Source of the DNA: Dehalococcoidia bacterium
GTDB taxonomy: Bacteria; Chloroflexota; Dehalococcoidia; GIF9; AB-539-J10
Reading direction: 5' to 3'
NCBI GenBank assembly: GCA_030589825.1
Contig: JAUUZT010000027.1
Coordinates: 1-8,498 of the forward strand
DNA: 8,498 bases
The notes under the pieces were generated by a model. The model worked only from the letters and a program-made list of their open reading frames with translations. It was not told the DNA's origin and ran no database searches. Positions 1-6,409 of the stretch are shown here, one piece after another; the first letter of the stretch is position 1; the number at the start of each line of letters is the position of its first letter. A program made the translations under genes and the position numbers.

Positions 1-71
1 ATTGCTGCTAACCAGCAACCTTCTGTCATAATGATAATTGAATAAAGAATATTTTCGCTCCAGTTTTTCAA
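1..71 (-). CDS. N-terminal fragment of a gene following the DUF58 gene (possible transglutaminase-like membrane protein), partial
   Basis: Reading leftward from a TTG at 71-69, which overlaps the DUF58 stop codon (TGA, 70-68), the frame stays open to the window edge. It gives about 23 residues beginning (M)KNWSENILYSIIIMTEGCW, amphipathic then hydrophobic, as at the start of a membrane protein. A GGA lies about nine bases upstream of the TTG inside the DUF58 gene, and the stop/start overlap suggests translational coupling. An alternative ATG lies at 29-27 but has no good ribosome binding site. In many bacteria the gene after a DUF58 gene encodes a multi-spanning transglutaminase-like protein (TgpA type). 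That identity is inferred from gene order only, because too little sequence is visible to recognise a domain. Confidence 0.35.
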   Translation of the reverse strand, partial: MKNWSENILYSIIIMTEGCWLAA

Positions 72-1342
72 AGTACTTTTTCCATTAACAAAGAGGCGTT
101 TTGCGCTGTAATGTCTCCATGAGATTTTATTTTATAAGTTGTGTAACAGTGGTATTCTGTTTCAGGGAGCATATTTCCAATTTGAAACAATACTATTTGG
201 TATCCTGAATCGTTCAAAACATCCAATGTTTTCTTCAGTCGTAACGAGACATCAGATATGATGAAGATAAGAGTGGCTCCCCATGGTAAAGAACCTTTTT
301 GTTGATTGATAAGTGTTTCTAAAGTATAAATTGGTTTAAAAGTAATTTTAGCGAGAATTTCCAGGATGTTTACCATGTGTTCAGGACTTGTTCCAGGCAT
401 TACTCTAATAAAATCATTGTTTTTTGAAAGAGTAGTATTTGTAAAAAATCCTAAAGCTGAACCATTTTTAATAAGATGATTGGCAATAGAGGCAACTGTA
501 CTAATTGCCCATTCAAAATTATTGTGTTGTTCTTTCATTTCATCGTCAATAAAACTATCGACACCAAGAAATATTACATTTTGTAATGTTGTAGATGGCT
601 CGAATTCTTTAACCTGTAACTGAAGATGTCGTGCCGTAGCTTTCCAGTTAATATGATTAAAAGGATCTCCTGGAATATATTCTCTTACCCCGATGGTACG
701 GGTTGGATCCTGAAAAATACGATATTTTGCTTTTAACTCTCCCAGTGGCTGGCGTGTTGGTAATTCAAGGTTATCAAATGAGAATATTCTGGGATAGACA
801 ATTAAGGTTTCTTTTTCAGGAATTATGACTGATCGCGGATAAAATCCAAATATATCGCTGGAATGTAAACTTGCAGGACCAAATATATAATAACCGCGTT
901 TATTACATTCAATATGGTAATTCAAACTTGCTCTTTTATAACCAGAGAGTGCGATAGAAATAGTTGGTGTGCTTTTTGACAATATTTCGTTTTGTAATCC
1001 GAGTATTGGTAATTCTATTGGTAATTTATCGTTGATATCTAACCATGCCAGTGGTAACAGTTTCTTATTGCTTACTCTTATTGTGAGTTGTATTGTTTCT
1101 CCTTGAAATGTACGGCAATCGCTAAGTAAACGTTCATAATAGACGTTCCTTAGTGAATAGTGACTCCAAAACTTGGCTATGCCAACAGCAGCAAAGAAAA
1201 TGCTAAGCAATATTACTACTGCAGTAATATTTTTCCATGCCCCAAGAATAAGAAAAAAGAACAGTATTAGTAGTCCACTGTTACTGAGTAATTGAACACT
1301 AACGGAGGAGTAACCTTTATTTTCAGAGGGAGAAGTCTCCAT
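68..1342 (-). CDS. DUF58 domain-containing membrane-anchored protein
   Basis: This is a protein of about 424 residues whose biochemical activity is not established for the family. Two hydrophobic segments near residues 18-35 and 39-57 should anchor it in the membrane. A beta-rich middle follows, with the family-typical RGYYIFGPASL and DIFGFYPR stretches near residues 149-170. The signature EYIPGDPFNHINWKATAR lies near 221-238; it matches the usual REYxPGDxxRxIxW-x-SAR pattern except that Asn replaces the usual Arg after PGD. The remainder resembles a von Willebrand A-like fold (VIFLGVDSF). DUF58 genes often sit with MoxR ATPase and transglutaminase genes; no MoxR gene is visible here. It starts 51 bases after pyrK and is probably co-transcribed with the pyr genes. 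The start is uncertain: I chose the ATG at 1342, while an in-frame TTG at 1354 would add four residues. Neither has a clear SD. Confidence 0.85.
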   Translation of the reverse strand: METSPSENKGYSSVSVQLLSNSGLLILFFFLILGAWKNITAVVILLSIFFAAVGIAKFWSHYSLRNVYYERLLSDCRTFQGETIQLTIRVSNKKLLPLAWLDINDKLPIELPILGLQNEILSKSTPTISIALSGYKRASLNYHIECNKRGYYIFGPASLHSSDIFGFYPRSVIIPEKETLIVYPRIFSFDNLELPTRQPLGELKAKYRIFQDPTRTIGVREYIPGDPFNHINWKATARHLQLQVKEFEPSTTLQNVIFLGVDSFIDDEMKEQHNNFEWAISTVASIANHLIKNGSALGFFTNTTLSKNNDFIRVMPGTSPEHMVNILEILAKITFKPIYTLETLINQQKGSLPWGATLIFIISDVSLRLKKTLDVLNDSGYQIVLFQIGNMLPETEYHCYTTYKIKSHGDITAQNASLLMEKVL

Positions 1343-1393
1343 ATTCAGTTGCAAATCAAAATGATGATATACCCTTTCAGAAGTAACAAGATT

Positions 1394-2266
1394 TTATATC
1401 AATATCTCATCCCACAGGATTTGGTCCAGTTCAAATATTGGTCCATCAAGACATACTTTTTTCATTCCATTCTTGGTATTTATACTACAACCATAACAAG
1501 TACCAATACCACAACCCATTCTTACCTCGAGAGAAAGCTGACATTTATATAGCTTTTCTATATTATCTTGGTGATATTTATTGGATTCGGTATTAGGATT
1601 TGAAAATTGTATATTTTCAATTAATTTTAACATAGTTATATACATGCCAGTTGGACCGCAAGCAAATACTTGGTCAGCCCAGTTAAGAGAATCAGTGATT
1701 ACGTCCGTCGCTACCCCTTTATAACCAGAGCTTCCATCGTTTGTGACAGAAATGTAGTGAAACTTTGAATCTATTAGAGGATAGCTGTTATTTTCATATC
1801 TTTGTTTTTCTTTAGAGTTATGAAATTTAAGCGATGATAATGGATAGAGTAAACTAGCGGTATTTGCTCCATGCACTAGGGTAATTAAATGTTCTGATAG
1901 AGTACGTTGAATTAAAAATATTAGGGGAGCGATACCAATACCTCCTCCAATCAGTAATAGATGCTTTGACTTAGTATTAACATTGAAAGCTCTACCCAAC
2001 GGACCGAGAATGTTTAGTTTATTTCCATTTTTCTGTTTTGATAACCATGCCGTTCCCTTTCCTACCGTTTGAAAAAGAATAGAAACTTGACCGGAATTAG
2101 CTTTGTGTATGCTGAAAGGACGACGCAACAAAACGTCATTGCAGTCAATTGTTATAAATTGGCCTGGCTGAGCTATAGCAGCTATATAAGGGGATTCAAA
2201 AGATATTAGATGCACACCAGGCATAATTTCTATATTGTTTATTATGGTACATAACGATTGTTTCAT
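1394..2266 (-). CDS. pyrK: Dihydroorotate dehydrogenase B electron-transfer subunit (PyrK), iron-sulfur flavoprotein
   Basis: PyrK passes electrons from FMN in PyrD through a [2Fe-2S] cluster and FAD to NAD+, in the fourth step of UMP synthesis. The 290 residues show the ferredoxin-reductase layout. An N-terminal flavin-binding barrel carries RRPFSIH at 48-54. The NAD-binding domain has GGGIGIAPL at 107-115, TNDGSSGYKG at 175-184 and ACGPTGMY at 202-209. The C-terminal cluster site is C252-x4-C257-x2-C260-x11-C272 (GCGIGTCYGC). It is some 30 residues longer than the usual ~255-260; the extra length appears as hydrophilic stretches near 148-170 and 218-238. It begins 22 bases after pyrC ends, behind a weak GGAACC ribosome site. 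Its obligate partner gene pyrD is not adjacent, so either pyrD is elsewhere or this subunit serves another dehydrogenase. All cofactor residues look intact. Confidence 0.92.
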   Translation of the reverse strand: MKQSLCTIINNIEIMPGVHLISFESPYIAAIAQPGQFITIDCNDVLLRRPFSIHKANSGQVSILFQTVGKGTAWLSKQKNGNKLNILGPLGRAFNVNTKSKHLLLIGGGIGIAPLIFLIQRTLSEHLITLVHGANTASLLYPLSSLKFHNSKEKQRYENNSYPLIDSKFHYISVTNDGSSGYKGVATDVITDSLNWADQVFACGPTGMYITMLKLIENIQFSNPNTESNKYHQDNIEKLYKCQLSLEVRMGCGIGTCYGCSINTKNGMKKVCLDGPIFELDQILWDEILI

Positions 2267-2288
2267 TTTTGGTTCCGATAATTGTTAT

Positions 2289-3707
2289 CTAATTCGAATG
2301 AGGTCTTAGTGTATTGTCTATATATGCTACATCACCATTGACAATGGTTGCCATGATCTTACCCTTGAATCTAAATCCGTCAAAAGGCGTGTTTTTACCT
2401 TTTGATAAAAACAGTTTACTATCTACTGTCCATTCTTGCTTTGGGTCAAAAATGGTTATATTGGCAGATCTATCTTTTTTTAAAAATCCAAGTTCATTTG
2501 CTTTACCTATTATCATTGCTGGTTTATAAGTAAGCTTTGAAACAAGACTGATTAAATCTATTTTCCCAGTATGAACTAATCCCATGATGCAGCCAAAAGC
2601 AGTCTCAAACCCACTAACCCCAAAAGCAGATGAATATAAATCACCATTTTTGTCTATCAACGTATGTGGAGCATGATCAGTAGCAATTGCGTCAATCGTT
2701 CCGTCATTGAGTGCTTCAATAAGGCACTCAATATCTTTATCTGTTCTTAACGGAGGATACATTTTGGCATTAGTATTATAAACCGAGTCTAACTTAGTAA
2801 GAAGGTTTTGTTCTTTATCTGATGATTTTATAGTACTTGCCTTTATTCCATCTGGTATATTCTTAAATACATTATTCTGAGTCAATGTAAGGTTATGTGG
2901 GGTTACTTCGGCGGTGACCTTAATTCCTTTTTCCTTGGCAATACGTATCATTTGAACAGAACCTCGAGTACTGACATGAGAGATATGGATTTTACCGCCT
3001 GTCAAATGGGCTAATATCAAGTTACGTGCCACCATTACCTCTTCTGCTGCTGCTGGAATACCAATTACACCAAGCTTTTCCGATACCAAACCTTCATTTA
3101 TTGACCCTCCAGCACTTAAAGCTTTATCCTCACAGTGTTCCATAATAGGAAAGCCTAACTGAGCGCTATATTCAAGGGCATTACGCATAATCTTTGAATT
3201 TGATACCCCATTACCATCATCACTGAAAGCGACCACTCCAGTTTTAACTAGTTCAGCCATTTCTGTTAGTTCTAGACCTTCTCTGCCTTTGGTAATACAT
3301 GCTACAGGAAGAACATTGACTATCCCTTCGCGTTTTGTCTTGTTAATCAACCATTTGATAATTGACTGATTATCAAGAGGTGGATTTGTATTAGGCATAC
3401 AACAAATTGTGGTGAAGCCACCTGCCGCCGCCGCCTTTGTTCCAGTAATAATAGTTTCTTTATTACTGTAACCAGGCTCCCTAAGATGACAATGAATATC
3501 AATGAATCCAGGAGTTATTATGAGTCCCTTTGCATTAATTTTTAGAACCGATTCAGATTCATATTTGTTTATAGGAATTGTTCCTCTGCTCAATTCTACG
3601 ATCTTGCCATTATTAACAAATAAGTCACCTATTTGATCTATATCTTGAGCAGCATCAATTATACGACCTCCATAGATAAGAATTGGCTGATTCATCTTAT
3701 AGTTCAT
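2289..3707 (-). CDS. pyrC: Dihydroorotase (PyrC), class I zinc amidohydrolase
   Basis: It cyclises N-carbamoyl-L-aspartate to dihydroorotate, the third pyrimidine step. The amidohydrolase metal and catalytic motifs appear in order: DIHCHLREPG at 70-79 (H72, H74, R76), CMPNTNPP at 103-110, FSDDGNGV at 161-168, MEHCED at 189-194 (H191), HISHVS at 241-246 (H244), TAEVTPHN at 265-272, NAKMYPPLR at 313-321 and ATDHAPH at 342-348 with the catalytic D344. The family commonly reads TPHH; here the second His is Asn. At 472 residues it exceeds the usual 425-430, mainly through an extra stretch of about 25 residues near 280-307, between TPHN and NAKM. The start ATG follows AAAAGG with good spacing and only four bases separate it from the pyrB stop, so translation is probably coupled. 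A second Met five codons in is a less likely start. Confidence 0.95.
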   Translation of the reverse strand: MNYKMNQPILIYGGRIIDAAQDIDQIGDLFVNNGKIVELSRGTIPINKYESESVLKINAKGLIITPGFIDIHCHLREPGYSNKETIITGTKAAAAGGFTTICCMPNTNPPLDNQSIIKWLINKTKREGIVNVLPVACITKGREGLELTEMAELVKTGVVAFSDDGNGVSNSKIMRNALEYSAQLGFPIMEHCEDKALSAGGSINEGLVSEKLGVIGIPAAAEEVMVARNLILAHLTGGKIHISHVSTRGSVQMIRIAKEKGIKVTAEVTPHNLTLTQNNVFKNIPDGIKASTIKSSDKEQNLLTKLDSVYNTNAKMYPPLRTDKDIECLIEALNDGTIDAIATDHAPHTLIDKNGDLYSSAFGVSGFETAFGCIMGLVHTGKIDLISLVSKLTYKPAMIIGKANELGFLKKDRSANITIFDPKQEWTVDSKLFLSKGKNTPFDGFRFKGKIMATIVNGDVAYIDNTLRPHSN

Positions 3708-3711
3708 TAGT

Positions 3712-5139
3712 TTACCTTTTAATATTTAATGTAGAATGTGATGTACCAACATAGTTACTGGGCTCAAAACCCTGAGATTGAGCTGAAATTGCAGACTCAA
3801 ATAGTATTAGATTTTCAGGTTTTATTCTTTTAATCAAGTGACTATTTGCACTGTGGTATTTTTTATACTTCAACCCGCCTTCATGCCAAAGCGAACTGGC
3901 TATATATAATGGATTATTTTCATGTTCACAATATATACAACTTAATCTTAGGGGGCCAATGCTGATTATTTTAAATTCAGGCTTAATATACTTGATCTCA
4001 GAGTCTTGATTAGATACACACAAAGGGTTATGACATTTTAGGCCTGAATTTCTTTTATATATCATCTGTTTAGGTTTTGATAGTCTAGAAATATCTTCAT
4101 TTGTAGTGATATTGCTACCGCCTAGAAGAAGTGAAATTAAAGCCATTCTAACAGGAACTCCAAATGCAGCCTGTTTGAAGTACATGCTTCTGGGATCGGC
4201 ATCTACTTCGCAGGCTAGTTCATCTACACGTGGTAAAGGATGCATTACAAGAGTTTGTTTAAACCTTTTTTCTCTTAGTAGTTTTTTATCTACTACAGGA
4301 TAATTATCTTCCTCTTCATGTTTATTTAAATTGTTTGAAGACCTTTCTTTTTGAAGCCTTGTAACATAAAGAGCATCGACATTTGCCTCTGTTTCTATTT
4401 GAATATTAACGTCGGGCATCATTGCCAATTGGTGAGGGCTACCGGGTGTGATATAAATAGAGTTCAGAGGAAACACTCCTTTTTGGGTCTCTTGTTTCAA
4501 ATCTTCACTCATTTTAAGAGTGCCATTATAATTTGTTATTAGTTTTCTTAGTACATGTTCAGGTATCTCAAGCCCCGGATATGATTGAAAAAGGATATTT
4601 GCTCCAAATCTAGCTAATGCGTATGCTAAAGAATGTATAGTTCGCCCATATTTAAGGTCCCCACAAAGTGCAATTCTTAATCCTTCAATGCTGTGACGCT
4701 CACTTTTTATGGTATAAAGATCGCATAATGTTTGGGTAGGATGTTCATGACCACCATCACCAGCATTTATCACAGGGACATCAGCGTAGTCAGCAACCAC
4801 TTTTGCTGCTCCTTCCCAAGGATGCCTAATCACAATTATATCTGCATAGCTACCCAAGACACGGGCCATATCAGCAATACTTTCCCCTTTAGCTAAAGAG
4901 GTAGAACCTATATCTACTGCACTTATAACATGTCCTCCAAGCCTGTGCATAGCCGTTTCAAAAGAAAGACGCGTTCTCGTACTAGGCTCAAAGAATAGAC
5001 TGGCCATAATTTTATTTTTACATATAGAACTTTGCTTATCTATTGATTTATTCATTATATTTGCGAGTGAAAAAAGTCCATCTATTTCAGCATTGGAAAA
5101 ATCATCTAACGTTACCAGGTCTCTATTTGCCAGGCTCAT
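3712..5139 (-). CDS. pyrB: Aspartate carbamoyltransferase catalytic chain fused to a PyrI-like zinc domain (PyrB)
   Basis: It condenses carbamoyl phosphate with aspartate, the committed pyrimidine step. Residues 1 to about 341 form a complete catalytic chain: the carbamoyl-phosphate loop EPSTRTRLSFE (51-61), K84, GGHEHPTQ (129-136), YVTRLQKER (258-266) and HPLPR (300-304). Next, LKCHNPLCVSN (367-377) and LSCIYCEH (399-406) place four cysteines as C369-x4-C374-x26-C401-x2-C404. The C-terminal zinc domain of E. coli PyrI has nearly the same order (LRCPNSNCIS then CKYC). PyrI's N-terminal nucleotide-binding domain is missing, since only about 25 residues separate the two parts. About 70 residues of unrecognised tail follow. 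An additional stretch near 211-253 also looks inserted in the aspartate domain. Total length is 475 residues against roughly 310 for PyrB alone. The ATG at 5139 was chosen for its AAGGAG nine bases upstream; two TTG codons precede it. It starts 20 bases after pyrR. Confidence 0.95.
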   Translation of the reverse strand: MSLANRDLVTLDDFSNAEIDGLFSLANIMNKSIDKQSSICKNKIMASLFFEPSTRTRLSFETAMHRLGGHVISAVDIGSTSLAKGESIADMARVLGSYADIIVIRHPWEGAAKVVADYADVPVINAGDGGHEHPTQTLCDLYTIKSERHSIEGLRIALCGDLKYGRTIHSLAYALARFGANILFQSYPGLEIPEHVLRKLITNYNGTLKMSEDLKQETQKGVFPLNSIYITPGSPHQLAMMPDVNIQIETEANVDALYVTRLQKERSSNNLNKHEEEDNYPVVDKKLLREKRFKQTLVMHPLPRVDELACEVDADPRSMYFKQAAFGVPVRMALISLLLGGSNITTNEDISRLSKPKQMIYKRNSGLKCHNPLCVSNQDSEIKYIKPEFKIISIGPLRLSCIYCEHENNPLYIASSLWHEGGLKYKKYHSANSHLIKRIKPENLILFESAISAQSQGFEPSNYVGTSHSTLNIKR

Positions 5140-5159
5140 CAACAATTACTCCTTTATTT

Positions 5160-5708
5160 TCATGAGTTTCGTTTTATAATATTCGGCATAATGATTACTG
5201 AATCTGAATTATCAATTTCCTTCAATTTAACCTGTATTCGTTCCTTTCTGGAGCTTGGGATGTTCTTACCTACATAATCAGCCTTGATAGGCATTTCCCT
5301 ATGACCTCGATCGATTAATACAGCTAGCTGAATGCATTTTGGTCGGCCAATGTGAACTAAAGCATCCATTGCTGCTCGTATACTTCTGCCTGTTGAAAGA
5401 ACATCATCCACCAATACAACTACATTACCAGTAACCTGAACGGAGATATCACTAAATAGTTTTCTTTTTGCTGGATCTGTATCATAATTTATATCATCAC
5501 GATATCCACGGAAATCCAGGGCACCAACATTAACAACGACTCCTTCAAATTCATGTATTAATAAAGCTAGACGATGTGCTAATGGCACCCCACGAGTAAG
5601 CAAACCTATAAGAGTGATGCTCTGACAGGATCTGTTATTTTCGATAATCTCATGTGCGATACGAATTAATGCCTTGTTTATTTCCTGTGATGTCAACAAA
5701 ACATTCAT
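5160..5708 (-). CDS. pyrR: Bifunctional pyr operon attenuation regulator / uracil phosphoribosyltransferase (PyrR)
   Basis: PyrR binds UMP and then the leader RNA of pyr operons, promoting termination when pyrimidines are plentiful; many PyrR proteins also have uracil phosphoribosyltransferase activity. The 182 residues match the family length. The PRPP loop VVVLVDDVLSTGRSIRAA lies at 96-113, LDFRGYRDD at 64-72, and LIDRGHREMPIKADYVGKN at 131-149. The start is the ATG at 5708 (MNVLLTSQEINKAL). A longer reading from an ATG at 5732 would begin inside the attenuator hairpin and is rejected. The SD AGGAGG (5727-5722) is 13 bases from the ATG, somewhat far, and lies within the terminator stem. As first gene of the pyr unit it should regulate its own synthesis. 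Confidence 0.96.
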   Translation of the reverse strand: MNVLLTSQEINKALIRIAHEIIENNRSCQSITLIGLLTRGVPLAHRLALLIHEFEGVVVNVGALDFRGYRDDINYDTDPAKRKLFSDISVQVTGNVVVLVDDVLSTGRSIRAAMDALVHIGRPKCIQLAVLIDRGHREMPIKADYVGKNIPSSRKERIQVKLKEIDNSDSVIIMPNIIKRNS

Positions 5709-5714
5709 TGTAAT

Positions 5715-5750
5715 AAAAAAACCTCCTACCATAAAACTGGCAAGAGGTTT
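5715..5750 (-). terminator. Attenuator terminator of the pyr operon, overlapping the pyrR ribosome binding site
   Basis: On the minus strand AAACCTCTTGCCA (5750-5738) pairs with TGGTAGGAGGTTT (5731-5719) around a six-base loop, GTTTTA. All 13 positions pair, allowing two G-U wobbles, and seven T residues run from 5721 to 5715, as in an intrinsic terminator. The hairpin ends just before the pyrR start codon. Its 3' arm contains AGGAGG, the only SD for pyrR, so the hairpin could also block translation of any read-through transcript. Confidence 0.88.
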
Positions 5751-5790
5751 CTAAGAATATCACCTGCTATTGTTCCACTTACCAGCCTCA
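5732..5790 (-). promoter_or_regulatory. Antiterminator of the pyr leader
   Basis: TGAGGCTGGTAAG (5790-5778), the 3' part of the PyrR-binding loop, can pair over 13 positions with CTTGCCAGTTTTA (5744-5732), the 5' arm and loop of the terminator, using Watson-Crick pairs and G-U wobbles. After one T-T mismatch, two more G-C pairs extend it. This structure excludes both the PyrR-binding hairpin and the terminator and would free AGGAGG for ribosomes, so it represents the 'on' state when UMP is low. Confidence 0.75.
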
Positions 5791-5798
5791 CTGGACTG
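5778..5798 (-). promoter_or_regulatory. PyrR-binding loop (anti-antiterminator)
   Basis: The minus strand reads AGTCCAGTGAGGCTGGTAAG here, very close to the conserved PyrR recognition element known from Bacillus pyr leaders (UCCAGAGAGGCU followed by an AAG). CCAG and CTGG form the upper stem around the conserved purine-rich loop. It lies 70 bases upstream of the pyrR ATG, directly before the antiterminator and terminator sequences, as expected for PyrR-controlled attenuation. Binding of UMP-loaded PyrR should stabilise this hairpin and so allow the downstream terminator to form. Confidence 0.9.
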
Positions 5799-5826
5799 AT
5801 TTAAAGGTATTGATGACTTTTTTAGT

Positions 5827-5866
5827 ACTACTGTATAAAAACCATTGGATTATATATTACAGTAGT
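5827..5866 (-). repeat. Nine-bp inverted repeat just after khpA
   Basis: ACTACTGTA (5866-5858) and its exact complement TACAGTAGT (5835-5827) flank 22 bases of AT-rich sequence containing TATAAT. It begins 12 bases after the khpA stop codon. It could be an mRNA 3'-end hairpin for the rpsP-khpA transcript, although no T tract follows on the minus strand, or a pair of operator half-sites around the pyr promoter, with arm centres 31 bp apart. Its role is not known. Confidence 0.45.
5849..5854 (-). promoter_or_regulatory. Possible -10 element for the pyr operon
   Basis: A perfect TATAAT lies on the minus strand, which would start transcription near 5842 and give a leader of about 135 bases containing the whole attenuator. 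No convincing -35 hexamer is found 16-18 bases upstream (the bases there read ACATGG), so the promoter call is weak. The pyr genes could instead be read through from the rpsP promoter. Confidence 0.3.
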
Positions 5867-5878
5867 CTTTTCCATGTA

Positions 5879-6106
5879 TTAAACTATTTCTAACCTGACT
5901 CTCGTATCTTCTTTTGCAGCTTTTACTCTAAGTAAAGTACGCATGGCTTGAGCTACGCGACCTTCTCTTCCAATTACCCTTCCTTTATCTCCTGCTGCAA
6001 CTTCGAGCTTAATTAATAACCCCTCATCGCTTGTTTCTTCTGTAATGCTTACTTGGTCGGGTTCCACAACTATAGCTTTAACAATATATTCAAGTAGCTC
6101 TTTCAT
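5879..6106 (-). CDS. khpA: KH-domain RNA-binding protein KhpA
   Basis: This is a 75-residue single KH domain, the usual size of KhpA (formerly the YlqC/UPF0109 family), a small RNA-binding protein that in other bacteria pairs with KhpB and affects cell elongation and RNA metabolism. The nucleic-acid-gripping GxxG loop is seen as GREG at 46-49 inside DKGRVIGREGRVAQAMRTLL (40-59), and the N-terminus MKELLEYIVKAIV is typical. A strong AAAAGGAGAAAG ribosome site directly precedes the ATG. It follows rpsP by 23 bases, the conserved rpsP-khpA pairing. rimM and trmD, which often come next, are replaced here by the pyr genes. The function is by family analogy; the identification is firm. Confidence 0.93.
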   Translation of the reverse strand: MKELLEYIVKAIVVEPDQVSITEETSDEGLLIKLEVAAGDKGRVIGREGRVAQAMRTLLRVKAAKEDTRVRLEIV

Positions 6107-6129
6107 CTTTCTCCTTTTGTGGTCTATTA

Positions 6130-6396
6130 TTAATTTGAAGTTTGCTGCTTAAATTTATCGATGATGCCAAGTTTTCGCAGCAAGTTATTAACGGTTTCAG
6201 TAGGCTGAGCACCACACCCAAGCCACTTTAATGCTTTCTCTTCATTGATGTCAAAAGTTGCAGGTTCAGTTAGGGGATTATAATGCCCTATCACTTCTAT
6301 AAATTTACCATCGCGAGGAGACAAGCTATCTGCTACAACAACTCGATATATTGGTCTCTTTTTAGCACCGACTCTACGTAATCTAATCTTAACCAT
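6130..6396 (-). CDS. rpsP: 30S ribosomal protein S16
   Basis: This is a complete 88-residue S16, an assembly protein of the small ribosomal subunit that binds 16S rRNA. The N-terminal half MVKIRLRRVGAKKRPIYRVV, then ADSLSPRDGKFIEVIGHYNP, is close to the family consensus, and the later W-L-G-C-GAQPTETVNNLLRKLGI stretch is also typical. The ATG at 6396 is fixed by the conserved start and by an in-frame TAA two codons upstream. No SD is visible, and the predicted promoter puts the transcript start only about 5-8 bases before the ATG, so translation may begin on a nearly leaderless mRNA. It is the first gene of the leftward unit with khpA. Confidence 0.97.
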   Translation of the reverse strand: MVKIRLRRVGAKKRPIYRVVVADSLSPRDGKFIEVIGHYNPLTEPATFDINEEKALKWLGCGAQPTETVNNLLRKLGIIDKFKQQTSN

Positions 6397-6409
6397 AATT
6401 TACGCATAC

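Noticed and set aside
5140..5145. TTG starts two codons before the pyrB ATG.
   Set aside because: The ATG at 5139 is better spaced from AAGGAG (nine bases), and a TAA lies just before the first TTG.
5709..5732. Longer pyrR start at an ATG at 5732 (adding MVGGFFIT).
   Set aside because: This ATG lies in the loop/stem of the attenuator terminator, has no SD of its own, and its extra codons are made of the SD and T tract. MNVLLTSQEI is the usual PyrR start.
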